Source: Arcobacter sp. CECT 8985
GTDB lineage: Bacteria > Campylobacterota > Campylobacteria > Campylobacterales > Arcobacteraceae
Length of the DNA: 64,000 nt
Direction of reading: 5' to 3'
NCBI RefSeq assembly: GCF_004116495.1
Contig: NZ_PDKC01000013.1
Coordinates: 1-64,000, forward strand
In this document: piece by piece, positions 17,825-26,109 of the stretch
Layout of the letters: each line of letters opens with the position of its first letter
Position numbering within the stretch: position 1 is the stretch's first letter
Position numbers and translations under genes: made by a program
The notes under the pieces: model-generated
Seen by the model: the letters and a program-made list of their open reading frames with translations, nothing else
Told to the model about the DNA's origin: nothing
Databases searched by the model: none

Positions 17825-18370
17825 TTATTTCTTTATATAATCACCCAATATATGGTGACCAACGTTTTTGTGACATTCAACACATTTTTTGTCTGTTCTT
17901 TTTTCAAAGTACTCTTTATGTGCGATAAAAGCTTTAGTGTTGCTTGTAGTCGCATTTTGTAAGTTTGTATGACAATTCATACAACCTGTATCAAAAACAA
18001 AATTTTTAGAATGTTTTCTTTTTGCCTCCCAATCAATAGATTCAGGATCTCCAAAGTTTTGAACTCTAAAGTCATGTAATCCAGTTCTTGCTTTTTCAAA
18101 TAAATAACTAGCAAGTGAATCATGAGGTAAATGACAATCAACACATTTTGCTTGAATACCGTTTGGATTGTTACCGCCGTGAGCATCAAGATAATATGAA
18201 TCAGCCATAGGTTGCATCGTATGACACAATGTACAAAATTTGTCGTCTGAAGTTTTGTGTACCCCAACTGCTACACCAAAGGAGAAAAGTAGACCTATAA
18301 CGCCACCTAAGACAAAGATTCCTATAATGAACCATATAGATTTAGCTTTTTTTTCCGTATTACGGGACAT
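17825..18370 (-). CDS. NapC/NrfH-type tetrahaem quinol dehydrogenase (HaoC-like)
   Basis: A 181-residue membrane-anchored cytochrome. One N-terminal helix (about 12-35) is followed by four CxxCH sites (CTLCH, CVDCH, CMNCH, CVECH) in the NapC/NirT/NrfH layout. Such proteins take electrons from menaquinol and pass them to a periplasmic multihaem reductase, here the adjacent octahaem Hao 26 bp downstream. A good GGAGTTTTTATG start region is seen. The pair is the known haoC-haoA arrangement of Campylobacterota. Confidence 0.92.
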   Translation of the reverse strand: MSRNTEKKAKSIWFIIGIFVLGGVIGLLFSFGVAVGVHKTSDDKFCTLCHTMQPMADSYYLDAHGGNNPNGIQAKCVDCHLPHDSLASYLFEKARTGLHDFRVQNFGDPESIDWEAKRKHSKNFVFDTGCMNCHTNLQNATTSNTKAFIAHKEYFEKRTDKKCVECHKNVGHHILGDYIKK

Positions 18371-18413
18371 AAAAACTCCTATTATTTAAAACTTCGATTT
18401 CTCAAAGTATTTA

Positions 18414-18433
18414 GATGATAAATAAATATCATC
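18414..18433. promoter_or_regulatory. Inverted repeat 44 bp upstream of haoC-like start
   Basis: GATGATA, six A/T bases, TATCATC: a perfect 7-bp dyad. Its position upstream of the tetrahaem cytochrome gene suggests an operator for an unknown regulator. Confidence 0.35.
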
Positions 18434-18727
18434 CAACTAATATTACACTTCGTGTACCTACTTTATAAATAAATATAAATACTCTTCTACACCATAATAA
18501 CTCTAACCTCCCCTTACTTATCAAATAAACAAATAAATATTCATTCATTTTGATTTTATAAAGTGCAATAGCAAATCTTAAATAAATATATTCAAAATCA
18601 ATCATAAATCAACGGTTAGCTGCTAAATCTATGATAAAACTAATGCATTTTCTTTTATAAAATTACTAAATATAAAATTTAATAATTTATAAAGAATATA
18701 TCTTAACTAAATTAGAAAAGAAAAAAA

Positions 18728-18741
18728 TTGACGAAGGTCAA
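18728..18741. promoter_or_regulatory. FNR/CRP-family-like palindrome
   Basis: TTGACGAAGGTCAA is a perfect 5-4-5 dyad, the geometry of the FNR/CRP family (FNR consensus TTGAT-N4-ATCAA). It lies about 360 bp upstream of the haoC-like start, so it would need a long leader or a more distant promoter to act on that operon. Confidence 0.35.
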
Positions 18742-18822
18742 AAAAATGAAAATTATTTAAAATTTATTAAATAATATAATATATAAATATTTTAAGCTTT
18801 ATATAAGGTAGTGTGAAGAAAA

Positions 18823-18850
18823 ATTAAATAGAGGAATATCTCTATTTAAT
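18823..18850 (-). terminator. thiI intrinsic terminator
   Basis: Perfect 11-bp inverted repeat (ATTAAATAGAG and complement, GAATAT loop) just past the thiI stop, followed on the minus strand by TTTTTCTTC. Confidence 0.75.
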
Positions 18851-18854
18851 CTTA

Positions 18855-20330
18855 TTATTTTATGTTAGGTCTATACACTTTTATGTTTGTATAGTTTTCT
18901 GAATCTCTTAAGTATTGCCCATGAAGCTGGCTTAATATACCTTTTTCACAATATAATAAATACTCTTTATTAGTAGGAAGTTTTTTAAACTCTTTTTTTA
19001 GATTAAAAAATGGTATTTTTAACACTTCTGTATCATCAAGTTCTATACAATCTTGTCCTTGTCTTATATCAATAACAGTATAATTTGTATCTTTAATATC
19101 TGTTACTACTTCTAGCTGCCCTACTTCTTCATTTATATTTTCTATCATTTCATCAACATATGTCTCTTTTGCATTTTCTACAGCTATTTCTAAAACACTA
19201 TAATCAAACTTTTTAGACTCTGATTCCATTTTATCAAATGAACCATGAGTTACAGGATTTTTTGAGATTACTCCGCAATATTCTGGCATTGTTTCTGCAA
19301 ATCTTCTTGTTCCAATCTCTTCTGCAATATCTATAATTTCAGGCTTATTCATAGTACAAAGAGGTCTTAAAACAAGTTTTTTTGTAACTTGGTCTATAAG
19401 TGCAAGATTTCTTAATGTTTGACTTGACACTTGTGCGATACTTTCACCTGTCATAATTGCATCAATTTTCATTCTATCTGCTATTTTACTTGCAGCCATA
19501 AACATTAATCTTTTTAATGTAACTCCCATATATGATTCATTAGTAGATCTAAATATTTCAGTTACTACATCTTCAAAAGGAATTGTAATAAAAGATACTC
19601 TATGCGAAGCACCAAATTTATTCCATAAATAATAAGCTACTTGTTTTACACCAATTTCATGAGCTACTCCACCAAGATTAAAGAAAACAAAATGAGTTTT
19701 CACTCCTCTTTTCATAGTTAAATAACTTGCAACAGTAGAATCAAATCCACCAGACATCAAAGATAAAACACTACCTTGTGTTCCAATAGGAAACCCTCCA
19801 AGTCCTTTGTGTCTATAAGTAATTATATTTAACTGCTTTTCAATTAGTTCTAATTTAACAGTAACTTCGGCATCTTTTAATTTTACGCCTTTTGTATCAT
19901 TATTAGCAAGCATATACCCACCAACAGTTTGTTCTATATTTGTTGATCCAAATTCATGAGTTCCAGATCTTTTAGCTCTTACAACAAAAGTTTTACCTTC
20001 TATTTCACTTCCCATAAATTCATTTACTTTTACTTTTATTTCATCTAAAGTTGATACATTATCTATTTGAATTGCTTCTAAAACTAATTCAACACCTGGT
20101 GTTTGAACTAGTCTTTGTCTAACAGTGTCTACTACTTCTATTGGGCATACAACTTCTATTTTATCAAAAAACTTTTTGATAGGAATATCGTCTGAAATTT
20201 TACTCATTAAGCTTTTAACATTGTTATAAATTTGATTTATCATTTGTCTTTTTGCTTTTGTTCCCTTTATCATAACTTCTGGGAAAAATTTAATGATAAA
20301 TTTTTGTGTTTTTAGCTGCGTTCTATCCAT
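18855..20330 (-). CDS. thiI: tRNA 4-thiouridine synthetase with rhodanese domain
   Basis: A 491-residue ThiI. It has an N-terminal ferredoxin-like region and THUMP domain (about 60-170), a PP-loop ATPase domain with SGGFDS at 193-198, the conserved MPEYCGVIS cysteine segment, and a C-terminal rhodanese domain whose persulfide Cys lies in LLYCEKGILS. It makes 4-thiouridine in tRNA and, where the rhodanese domain is kept, can feed sulfur to thiazole synthesis. The ribosome site at the ATG is weak. It is divergent from the UPF0323 lipoprotein gene. Confidence 0.95.
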   Translation of the reverse strand: MDRTQLKTQKFIIKFFPEVMIKGTKAKRQMINQIYNNVKSLMSKISDDIPIKKFFDKIEVVCPIEVVDTVRQRLVQTPGVELVLEAIQIDNVSTLDEIKVKVNEFMGSEIEGKTFVVRAKRSGTHEFGSTNIEQTVGGYMLANNDTKGVKLKDAEVTVKLELIEKQLNIITYRHKGLGGFPIGTQGSVLSLMSGGFDSTVASYLTMKRGVKTHFVFFNLGGVAHEIGVKQVAYYLWNKFGASHRVSFITIPFEDVVTEIFRSTNESYMGVTLKRLMFMAASKIADRMKIDAIMTGESIAQVSSQTLRNLALIDQVTKKLVLRPLCTMNKPEIIDIAEEIGTRRFAETMPEYCGVISKNPVTHGSFDKMESESKKFDYSVLEIAVENAKETYVDEMIENINEEVGQLEVVTDIKDTNYTVIDIRQGQDCIELDDTEVLKIPFFNLKKEFKKLPTNKEYLLYCEKGILSQLHGQYLRDSENYTNIKVYRPNIK

Positions 20331-20465
20331 AAATTGAAAACCTTATTTATTTTATAGGCGCAATTATAACATAACTGTTTTAAGGTTAAATATTTAATGT
20401 AAAAAATAGCAATTATTCAGTAATATACAGCACTTTTAAACTATAGATGAATTAAGGATTTTGAT

Positions 20466-21092
20466 TTGAAGAAAAGAAATCATATAAAAAAAATATCGGA
20501 CTATGCAATTGTTGGCGGACTTGGAGCCCTACTTGTAACTGGACTAGTTGGTTGTCAAGATAGAGGAAGTAATCAGCAAGGTGATAATGCAGCTTTTACA
20601 AATGCTTCACAAAAACAAAATGCATTTGTTATTATTGAACAACTTCCAAACAATAAAGGATATAAAATTGTAGATGAATTTCCTGCAAATAAAACTACAG
20701 TTGTACTTAGACAACCTGATGGAAGTGAAAGAATTTTAACAAAAGATGAAATTGATAAACTTGTTAAACAAGAAGCTGCAAAAATAGATGCAGGAACTTC
20801 ACCACTTACTAATCCTGAAGTATCAAATGGAACAATGGGACTTGGAGGAGTACTTTTATCTTCAATTGCAGGTGCAATGATTGGTTCATGGATAGGTAAC
20901 AAATTATTTAATAATCAAAACTATCAAGCTCAAAGAAGAACACAATATAAATCTCCACAAACATATACAAGATCAAAAGAGTCATTTAAAAAAGCAGCTA
21001 GCTCTGCAAATAGAACAAGTTCAACTAAAAAAAGTGGTTTTTTTGGAAGCAAATCTTCCTCTTCTGGTTCTAGAAGTTTTTTTGGTGGATGA
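20466..21092 (+). CDS. UPF0323-family lipoprotein (YgiB-like)
   Basis: A 208-residue predicted lipoprotein with a long N-terminal hydrophobic segment and a lipobox (LVGC, Cys about 30). A globular region follows, then a Gly-rich hydrophobic patch (about 122-145) and a Ser/Lys-rich tail ending SSSSGSRSFFGG. It starts with TTG, supported by an AAGGA site. The glutathionylspermidine-synthase-like gene begins 3 bp after its stop. E. coli has the same pairing of a small Ser/Gly-rich lipoprotein (YgiB) with a GspS-like protein (YgiC). Function is unknown in both. Confidence 0.85.
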   Translation: MKKRNHIKKISDYAIVGGLGALLVTGLVGCQDRGSNQQGDNAAFTNASQKQNAFVIIEQLPNNKGYKIVDEFPANKTTVVLRQPDGSERILTKDEIDKLVKQEAAKIDAGTSPLTNPEVSNGTMGLGGVLLSSIAGAMIGSWIGNKLFNNQNYQAQRRTQYKSPQTYTRSKESFKKAASSANRTSSTKKSGFFGSKSSSSGSRSFFGG

Positions 21093-21095
21093 TAA

Positions 21096-22274
21096 ATGAA
21101 TTTAAAAAAATTAGAACCTCTAACAAATGAATATTTAGAGTCAATTGGATTTGTTTGGCACACTGATGAAGATAAAACTTCGTATGTTGCCAATGAAGTA
21201 ATTGAAATAACAGAAGACGAAGCTAATGCATATTATGAAGCAACAAATGAACTTTATGATATGTATTGTGAAGCTGGTGAATATGTAATTAATAATAATT
21301 TATTTCATGAATTAAACATTCCATTTAATTTAGTAGATATTATCAAAAAATCTTGGGAAGATGATGTTCATTGGCATATTTATTCAAGATTTGATTTAGC
21401 AGGAGGAATTGATGGCAAACCTATTAAATTAATAGAGTTTAATGCTGATACTCCAACTTCATTATTTGAAACAGCTATTATTCAATGGGCTTTATTAAAA
21501 GCAAATAATTTAGATGAAGCCAGTCAATTTAATAATTTATATGAATCATTAAAAGATAACTTTAAAAGAATAATAACATTAGATAGTGATGTAGAAAAAT
21601 TTGAAGAGTATTATAAAGATTTAGGATGGAAAATATTATTCTCTTCAATTAGTGGTATTAGTGAAGATGAAAATACAACTAAACTTTTACAACATATTGC
21701 AACAGAAGCTGGTTTTAATACAGAGTTTGAATATATTGATAAAGTTGAATTTAGTGATGATGGTATTTTTGCAAAAGATAAAAGTTTTGAATTTTGGTTC
21801 AAACTTATTCCTTGGGAAGATATTGCAATTGATGAAAGTGAACTTGCACTACTTTTAACTGAGATGATAGAGAATAAAAAAGCAATTATTTTCAATCCTG
21901 CTTACACTTTAATGTTTCAATCAAAAGGTTTTATGAAAATATTATGGGATTTATATCCAAATCATCCTTTATTGTTAGAAACATCATTTGAACCTTTAGA
22001 AAATAAAAAACAAGTTGAAAAAAGATGCTTTGGTAGAGAAGGAGCAAATACAAAAATAATAAATGCTGATGGCTCTATTGATATACAAACTGATGGTGAA
22101 TATGAAGGACATAAAGCAATTTATCAAGAGTATGTTGAATTTCCTAAAGATAGTGATGGTAATTATTATCAAGCAGGTGTATTTTATGCATATGAAGCTT
22201 GTGGTTTAGGTTTTAGAAGAGGAGAAAAAATATTAAATAATATGTCAAAGTTTGTAGGACATATTATTAAGTAA
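21096..22274 (+). CDS. Glutathionylspermidine-synthase-like ATP-grasp enzyme (YgiC-like)
   Basis: A 392-residue protein matching the C-terminal synthetase domain of glutathionylspermidine synthase: the LIEFNADTPTSLFE segment and the late SIDIQTDGEYEGHKAIYQEY and FYAYEACGLGFRRGEKI segments are typical. The amidase domain of E. coli Gss is absent. It would ligate a carboxylate to an amine using ATP, but the partners are unknown. It is translationally close to the upstream lipoprotein gene (3-bp gap), implying a joint role possibly at the cell envelope. It ends in a strong hairpin. Confidence 0.87.
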   Translation: MNLKKLEPLTNEYLESIGFVWHTDEDKTSYVANEVIEITEDEANAYYEATNELYDMYCEAGEYVINNNLFHELNIPFNLVDIIKKSWEDDVHWHIYSRFDLAGGIDGKPIKLIEFNADTPTSLFETAIIQWALLKANNLDEASQFNNLYESLKDNFKRIITLDSDVEKFEEYYKDLGWKILFSSISGISEDENTTKLLQHIATEAGFNTEFEYIDKVEFSDDGIFAKDKSFEFWFKLIPWEDIAIDESELALLLTEMIENKKAIIFNPAYTLMFQSKGFMKILWDLYPNHPLLLETSFEPLENKKQVEKRCFGREGANTKIINADGSIDIQTDGEYEGHKAIYQEYVEFPKDSDGNYYQAGVFYAYEACGLGFRRGEKILNNMSKFVGHIIK

Positions 22275-22301
22275 GTTAAAGAATCAACTCTTTAACTTAC
22301 T
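22270..22301. terminator. Bidirectional terminator ygiC-like / hypothetical
   Basis: Perfect 13-bp inverted repeat (AGTAAGTTAAAGA and complement) with a 6-nt loop. It contains the stop codons of both convergent genes. Confidence 0.75.
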
Positions 22302-22766
22302 ATCTTCTTTTTCTATATGCTCTAATAATTTTTTAAAACTTTTTTCAATTAATCTAAAATTTTTAATAGATAAAACAGGAGTATGACTCAATCTATCTTT
22401 TGGTTTAAATCTTCTTCTTGTTGTATCTCTTATATCAATATTATCACCAATAAGAACGATATCAAAAGCTCCACTTTTTCCAATAAAGCCTATATTTAAT
22501 GGTATATAATATTCTCTTTCATCTTTTATATTATAAAAAATTGCTTCATTTCTAAGCATAACATACTCTAAAGGAGCATCAATAGTACAACCAAATGAAT
22601 TAGATTTATTAAAAATTATTTTTTTAATATTTTCAATATTTATAATAGATTTTTTTAATCTTTTTTGTACTCTTTTATACATAATTTTCCATAAAAAAGA
22701 ATCAATTTGTTTTGAGCCATCTAAATAAGTTAAAGGCTGTTCATCTATATAATATATATTATTCAA
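22284..22766 (-). CDS. Uncharacterised 160-residue protein
   Basis: A basic, soluble-looking protein with no signal peptide or membrane helix. I do not recognise a family. The central part (about 55-115) looks like a small beta-rich domain and contains a run of Arg (RDTTRRRFKPKDR). It begins 2 bp after lpxK ends and is the last gene of a seven-gene minus-strand run, so it is co-expressed with lpxK. An envelope or regulatory role is possible but unsupported. Confidence 0.7.
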   Translation of the reverse strand: MNNIYYIDEQPLTYLDGSKQIDSFLWKIMYKRVQKRLKKSIINIENIKKIIFNKSNSFGCTIDAPLEYVMLRNEAIFYNIKDEREYYIPLNIGFIGKSGAFDIVLIGDNIDIRDTTRRRFKPKDRLSHTPVLSIKNFRLIEKSFKKLLEHIEKEDSKLKS

Positions 22767-22768
22767 AA

Positions 22769-23722
22769 TTAACCTTTATAACTATTTATATAATCATCTA
22801 ATGGTTTAAAATTCACTTTTTCATAATCAATTTTTAACTCTAAATCCATCAAATATATATTTTCTAAAGCAAACTGTTGCAATTTTACAAAATCTTTTTG
22901 TGTTGTAATAATTGCATATTCAGCATACTCTTTTTTAATTTTAGCAACATCATCTTTTGTAAAGGTATGATGATCTTCAAAAGCTTTAATTTCTACATTT
23001 TTAGGTAAATAATCTAATAACCTTTTAGGTTTAGAAATTGCCGTTACCAATAATAACTTATGAGGTAAAACATTTACTCTTTTTTCATTTAAACTATATG
23101 AAACAAATCTTTTAAAATCTTTTCCTTCTTGAAGCTGAATTTGAGCAAATGAATAAAACATCTTTGGCTCTCGATATCCACCACTTGGAAGACAAAAAAT
23201 ATTTGTAGGTTCATCTTTTGGTCTAATTAAAATATCGAATTTATTAATATTATACTTTGAAAATCCATCATCAAGAAAAACTATTTTACAACCTAATTCT
23301 TGTGCTTTTTTAATAGCTTCAACTCTATTTTCACTAACAATAATTGTCGCATTTGGTAAAGATTTAGCAAGAAGCATTGCTTCATCACCACTTGTTTTTA
23401 TATCTTCTAAAATTTTTCCATTTTTAGATATAATATATAATCCTGTTGAAGTTCTACCATATCCTCTTAAAACTACACAAGCATTTTCATATTTTTTTGC
23501 TAATTCAATTGTCAATGGAGTTTTACCACTTCCACCTACAATTAAATTCCCTATACTTATAATTGGAATATTAAATTTTTGAGGTTTTGAAAATCCTCTT
23601 TTCATTAGTACTATAATTAAATAAATTAGAGTAAAAGGTAATAAAAGAAATGATATAATTTTTTGGAAAGTGTTTGGATAGAAGAGATAATCTTCTACCC
23701 ATAAAAAAAGCTTTTGTCTCAA
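22769..23722 (-). CDS. lpxK: Tetraacyldisaccharide 4'-kinase
   Basis: A lipid A enzyme that phosphorylates the 4' position of the tetraacyl disaccharide precursor at the inner membrane. A membrane-associated N-terminal helix (LLLPFTLIYLIIVLM) precedes the P-loop VGNLIVGGSGKTPLT. The start is uncertain: all options are non-ATG. I favour TTG at 23722 (317 residues), one base after the upstream aminotransferase stop and 6 bp after AGTGGA, because the protein then begins near LRQKLFLWVEDYLFYPN as homologues do. GTG at 23761 (330 residues) is the alternative. Confidence 0.9.
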   Translation of the reverse strand: MRQKLFLWVEDYLFYPNTFQKIISFLLLPFTLIYLIIVLMKRGFSKPQKFNIPIISIGNLIVGGSGKTPLTIELAKKYENACVVLRGYGRTSTGLYIISKNGKILEDIKTSGDEAMLLAKSLPNATIIVSENRVEAIKKAQELGCKIVFLDDGFSKYNINKFDILIRPKDEPTNIFCLPSGGYREPKMFYSFAQIQLQEGKDFKRFVSYSLNEKRVNVLPHKLLLVTAISKPKRLLDYLPKNVEIKAFEDHHTFTKDDVAKIKKEYAEYAIITTQKDFVKLQQFALENIYLMDLELKIDYEKVNFKPLDDYINSYKG

Positions 23723-23723
23723 T

Positions 23724-24866
23724 CTATATCCACTCTGAAGCAATCGATATAATATTATCACAAATGTAATTTACTTCTTCATCCGTTAATGCAGGATACA
23801 TTGGAATAGATAAAATTTGTTGATAAGAAGTTAAAGCTGCTGGGAATTCAGTAATTTTTATTGAATACTTATTTTTATAATAACTTAATAAATGTAAAGG
23901 AATATAGTGTAATCCTGTTGCAATTCCTCTTTCTTTTAATGCTCTTGCAAAAGCATCTCTATTTCTTGAAATTCTTATTATAAAGTGATTAAATACATGT
24001 TCTTCTTTTGCTTTTGGTACTGATACATGCTTAACACCTGATAATCTTTCAGTATAAATCTTTGCTATTTCTCTTCTTCTTTTTATAAACTTATTTGTTT
24101 TTTGAAGTTGTGCAAGAGAAAATGCTGCATCAAGTTCACTCATATCATATTTGTGTCCTATGTCTACAACATCATAAATATAATCTAAGTTTCCAAAATC
24201 ATCATATGTTGTTGTAATTGCATGTGTTCTAAGTAATCTTGCTGTATTTGCGATTTCTTCATTATTTGTAACAATCATTCCTGATCTACTAAGAGCATGT
24301 TTACCATTTGATGGATTTGTAGAGAAAATAGTCATATCAGCTCTTAAAGAACCAACTGTATCATTTTTATAAGTAACACCAAGTGCAGCAGTTGCATCTT
24401 CAATTAAAATTATTTTATATTTCTCACAAATATCATATAATCTATCTAAATCAGGAGTTTGACCTGCAACAAAAGAAATAATTGCACCTCTTAATTTTTT
24501 AGACTTATTCTCTTCTAATACTTTTTCGAATTTATTTAAATCAATATTCATATCTTCACTATTAATATCAATAAAAATTGGTTCTGCATCAAAGTGTCTT
24601 ACTACTTCAGGAATATTAACAAAAGAGTTTACAGACATAAGTATCTTATCACCTCTTTTTAATTTAATAGCACTCAATGCTAAATGTATTGCAGATGTAG
24701 AGTTACAAGTTGCTATTGCATGTTTTGCACCTACAAAATTTGCCATATTTTCTTCAAGCTCTAAAACTTTAAAGCCTTCTTTCTTATTATTAGTATCTAA
24801 TACTGTTTTAATTTGTTTTAATTCTTCATCATTAACAGAAGAACTATAAAATGAGATCTCTTTCAT
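23724..24866 (-). CDS. DegT/DnrJ/EryC1-family PLP aminotransferase
   Basis: A 380-residue sugar-aminotransferase-family protein. The PLP-binding Lys is probably K189 in the NPSNGKHALSRSG segment, and the GYKYD-type segment appears as IGHKYDMSELDAA. The C-terminal substrate segment GIATGLHYIPLHLLSYYK is standard. These enzymes transaminate UDP- or dTDP-keto-sugars for surface glycans. The gene lies between nadE (3-bp gap) and lpxK, so a lipopolysaccharide-related role is plausible. The exact sugar is unknown. The active-site segment is less canonical than in ArnB/PseC-type enzymes. Confidence 0.86.
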   Translation of the reverse strand: MKEISFYSSSVNDEELKQIKTVLDTNNKKEGFKVLELEENMANFVGAKHAIATCNSTSAIHLALSAIKLKRGDKILMSVNSFVNIPEVVRHFDAEPIFIDINSEDMNIDLNKFEKVLEENKSKKLRGAIISFVAGQTPDLDRLYDICEKYKIILIEDATAALGVTYKNDTVGSLRADMTIFSTNPSNGKHALSRSGMIVTNNEEIANTARLLRTHAITTTYDDFGNLDYIYDVVDIGHKYDMSELDAAFSLAQLQKTNKFIKRRREIAKIYTERLSGVKHVSVPKAKEEHVFNHFIIRISRNRDAFARALKERGIATGLHYIPLHLLSYYKNKYSIKITEFPAALTSYQQILSIPMYPALTDEEVNYICDNIISIASEWI

Positions 24867-24869
24867 ATA

Positions 24870-25631
24870 TTAACTCCATTGTATTTTTGCTATTACAGGT
24901 AATTTACCTTTAAATTCGTTTGATTTAATTTTATGATTTAACATATCAATTAATTTTTCTTCAATTCCTAAAGAGATTAACTCATCTTTAGATTTTTTTT
25001 CATCAACCATAAGTTTTAGTACATCATCCATTTGTTTATATGTATATCCAAGTTCATCTTCATCAGTTTGACCTTCCCATAAATCAGCACTTGGCTTTTT
25101 AGTTAAGACTTCTTCAATTACACCTAAATATTTACCAAAATCATATTCATCACTTTTATACATTTGCCCAATAGGATTAATTGCACAAGCTATATCACCA
25201 AAAATTGTTCCATACCCCAATAAAAGTTCACTTTTATTTGATGTTCCAACTACAATAGATGAATCTCTAGATGAAATATCATATAAAACTGACATTCTTA
25301 CTCTTGCTGAATAGTTTCCTATTCTTAATTTATCTTCATTCATATTATTAATATATGCGTTTATCATTGGTGATATATCTACTATTTCATAAGATATATC
25401 AAATTTTTCACATAATTTTTTTGCGTCATCAATGCTACTTTTACTAGAAAATTGTGAAGGCATAAGAACACAACTCATATTCTCTCCAAAAGCTTGTTTA
25501 CAAAGGATTGCAACAATCGCTGAATCCAATCCGCCAGAAAGACCTACTGTTACTTTTTTTAAACCAGTCTTTTCAACTTCATCCCTTAAAAACTTTAATA
25601 ATTGTTGTTCAATGTTTTTCCAGTTTATCAA
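24870..25631 (-). CDS. nadE: NH3-dependent NAD+ synthetase
   Basis: A 253-residue adenylating ligase that converts deamido-NAD to NAD+. The PP-loop VGLSGGLDSAIVA is at about 27-39 and the GTSNKSELLLGYGT and KKPSADLWEGQTDEDELG segments are standard. The glutaminase domain of larger NadE forms is absent, so it uses ammonia. It is in the same strand run as lpxK, an arrangement also known from Campylobacter. Confidence 0.95.
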   Translation of the reverse strand: MINWKNIEQQLLKFLRDEVEKTGLKKVTVGLSGGLDSAIVAILCKQAFGENMSCVLMPSQFSSKSSIDDAKKLCEKFDISYEIVDISPMINAYINNMNEDKLRIGNYSARVRMSVLYDISSRDSSIVVGTSNKSELLLGYGTIFGDIACAINPIGQMYKSDEYDFGKYLGVIEEVLTKKPSADLWEGQTDEDELGYTYKQMDDVLKLMVDEKKSKDELISLGIEEKLIDMLNHKIKSNEFKGKLPVIAKIQWS

Positions 25632-25651
25632 TTTTTATCCTTTGATAATAA

Positions 25652-25870
25652 TTATATCTTATCTTTTTTTGTTTTTTCATAAAGTTTGTCTAAATAATCC
25701 AAACTAGTTTCTGAAATATTACTTTTTTTAACCTGTAAATCATTTCTTATAGATTGTAATTCTTCAATTTCAAAATATTGTAAAAAGTTTGGATTTATGT
25801 CAACACTATCCTCTTTATTAATAACTATTAACTTTTTTATTTCTTCTATTAATTGTTCTTTTTCTTCCAT
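25652..25870 (-). CDS. Small uncharacterised acidic protein
   Basis: A 72-residue protein, mostly charged and predicted helical, with no cysteine, signal or membrane segment. Its ATG overlaps the stop of the BFD-like gene by 1 bp (TAATG-type), and nadE follows after 20 bp, so expression is coupled. I recognise no domain. Confidence 0.65.
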   Translation of the reverse strand: MEEKEQLIEEIKKLIVINKEDSVDINPNFLQYFEIEELQSIRNDLQVKKSNISETSLDYLDKLYEKTKKDKI

Positions 25871-26097
25871 TATTTATTAAACTTATTTAAAATTTGAGTT
25901 AAATATAATTGCATTTTCTCTTCTCCAATATCACAGCTTGCATCTACACAACATTTACAACATGTACCAGCATCTGTAAGCTTTGCTAAATCATCTAAAG
26001 ACTTTGCACCTTTTTCTTTTACTACATAAACTATCTCACCTAATGTAACTTTGTGACAATTACAAACTTCAAAAGAGTGAGGAAAGCTTTTTGCCAT
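25870..26097 (-). CDS. BFD-like [2Fe-2S]-binding protein
   Basis: A 75-residue protein with the bacterioferritin-associated ferredoxin/NifU-middle cysteine pattern: CxC near the start (CNCH) and CxxC after a Gly-Thr turn (GTCCKCC), plus further cysteines. Such small domains bind a 2Fe-2S cluster and pass electrons to iron-storage proteins or act as cluster carriers. No bacterioferritin lies nearby, so the partner is unknown. An AAGGAG ribosome site precedes the ATG. Confidence 0.85.
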   Translation of the reverse strand: MAKSFPHSFEVCNCHKVTLGEIVYVVKEKGAKSLDDLAKLTDAGTCCKCCVDASCDIGEEKMQLYLTQILNKFNK

Positions 26098-26109
26098 AAT
26101 ATCTCCTTG

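Larger units (their letters stand above)
18371..18854. other. 484-bp non-coding region upstream of the Hao operon
   Basis: No convincing gene on either strand. It holds the Hao operon promoter on the minus strand, an inverted repeat close to the operon (18414-18433), an FNR/CRP-like palindrome further away (18728-18741), and the thiI terminator (18823-18850). The length is unusual for this compact genome and may include an untranslated leader. Confidence 0.6.
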
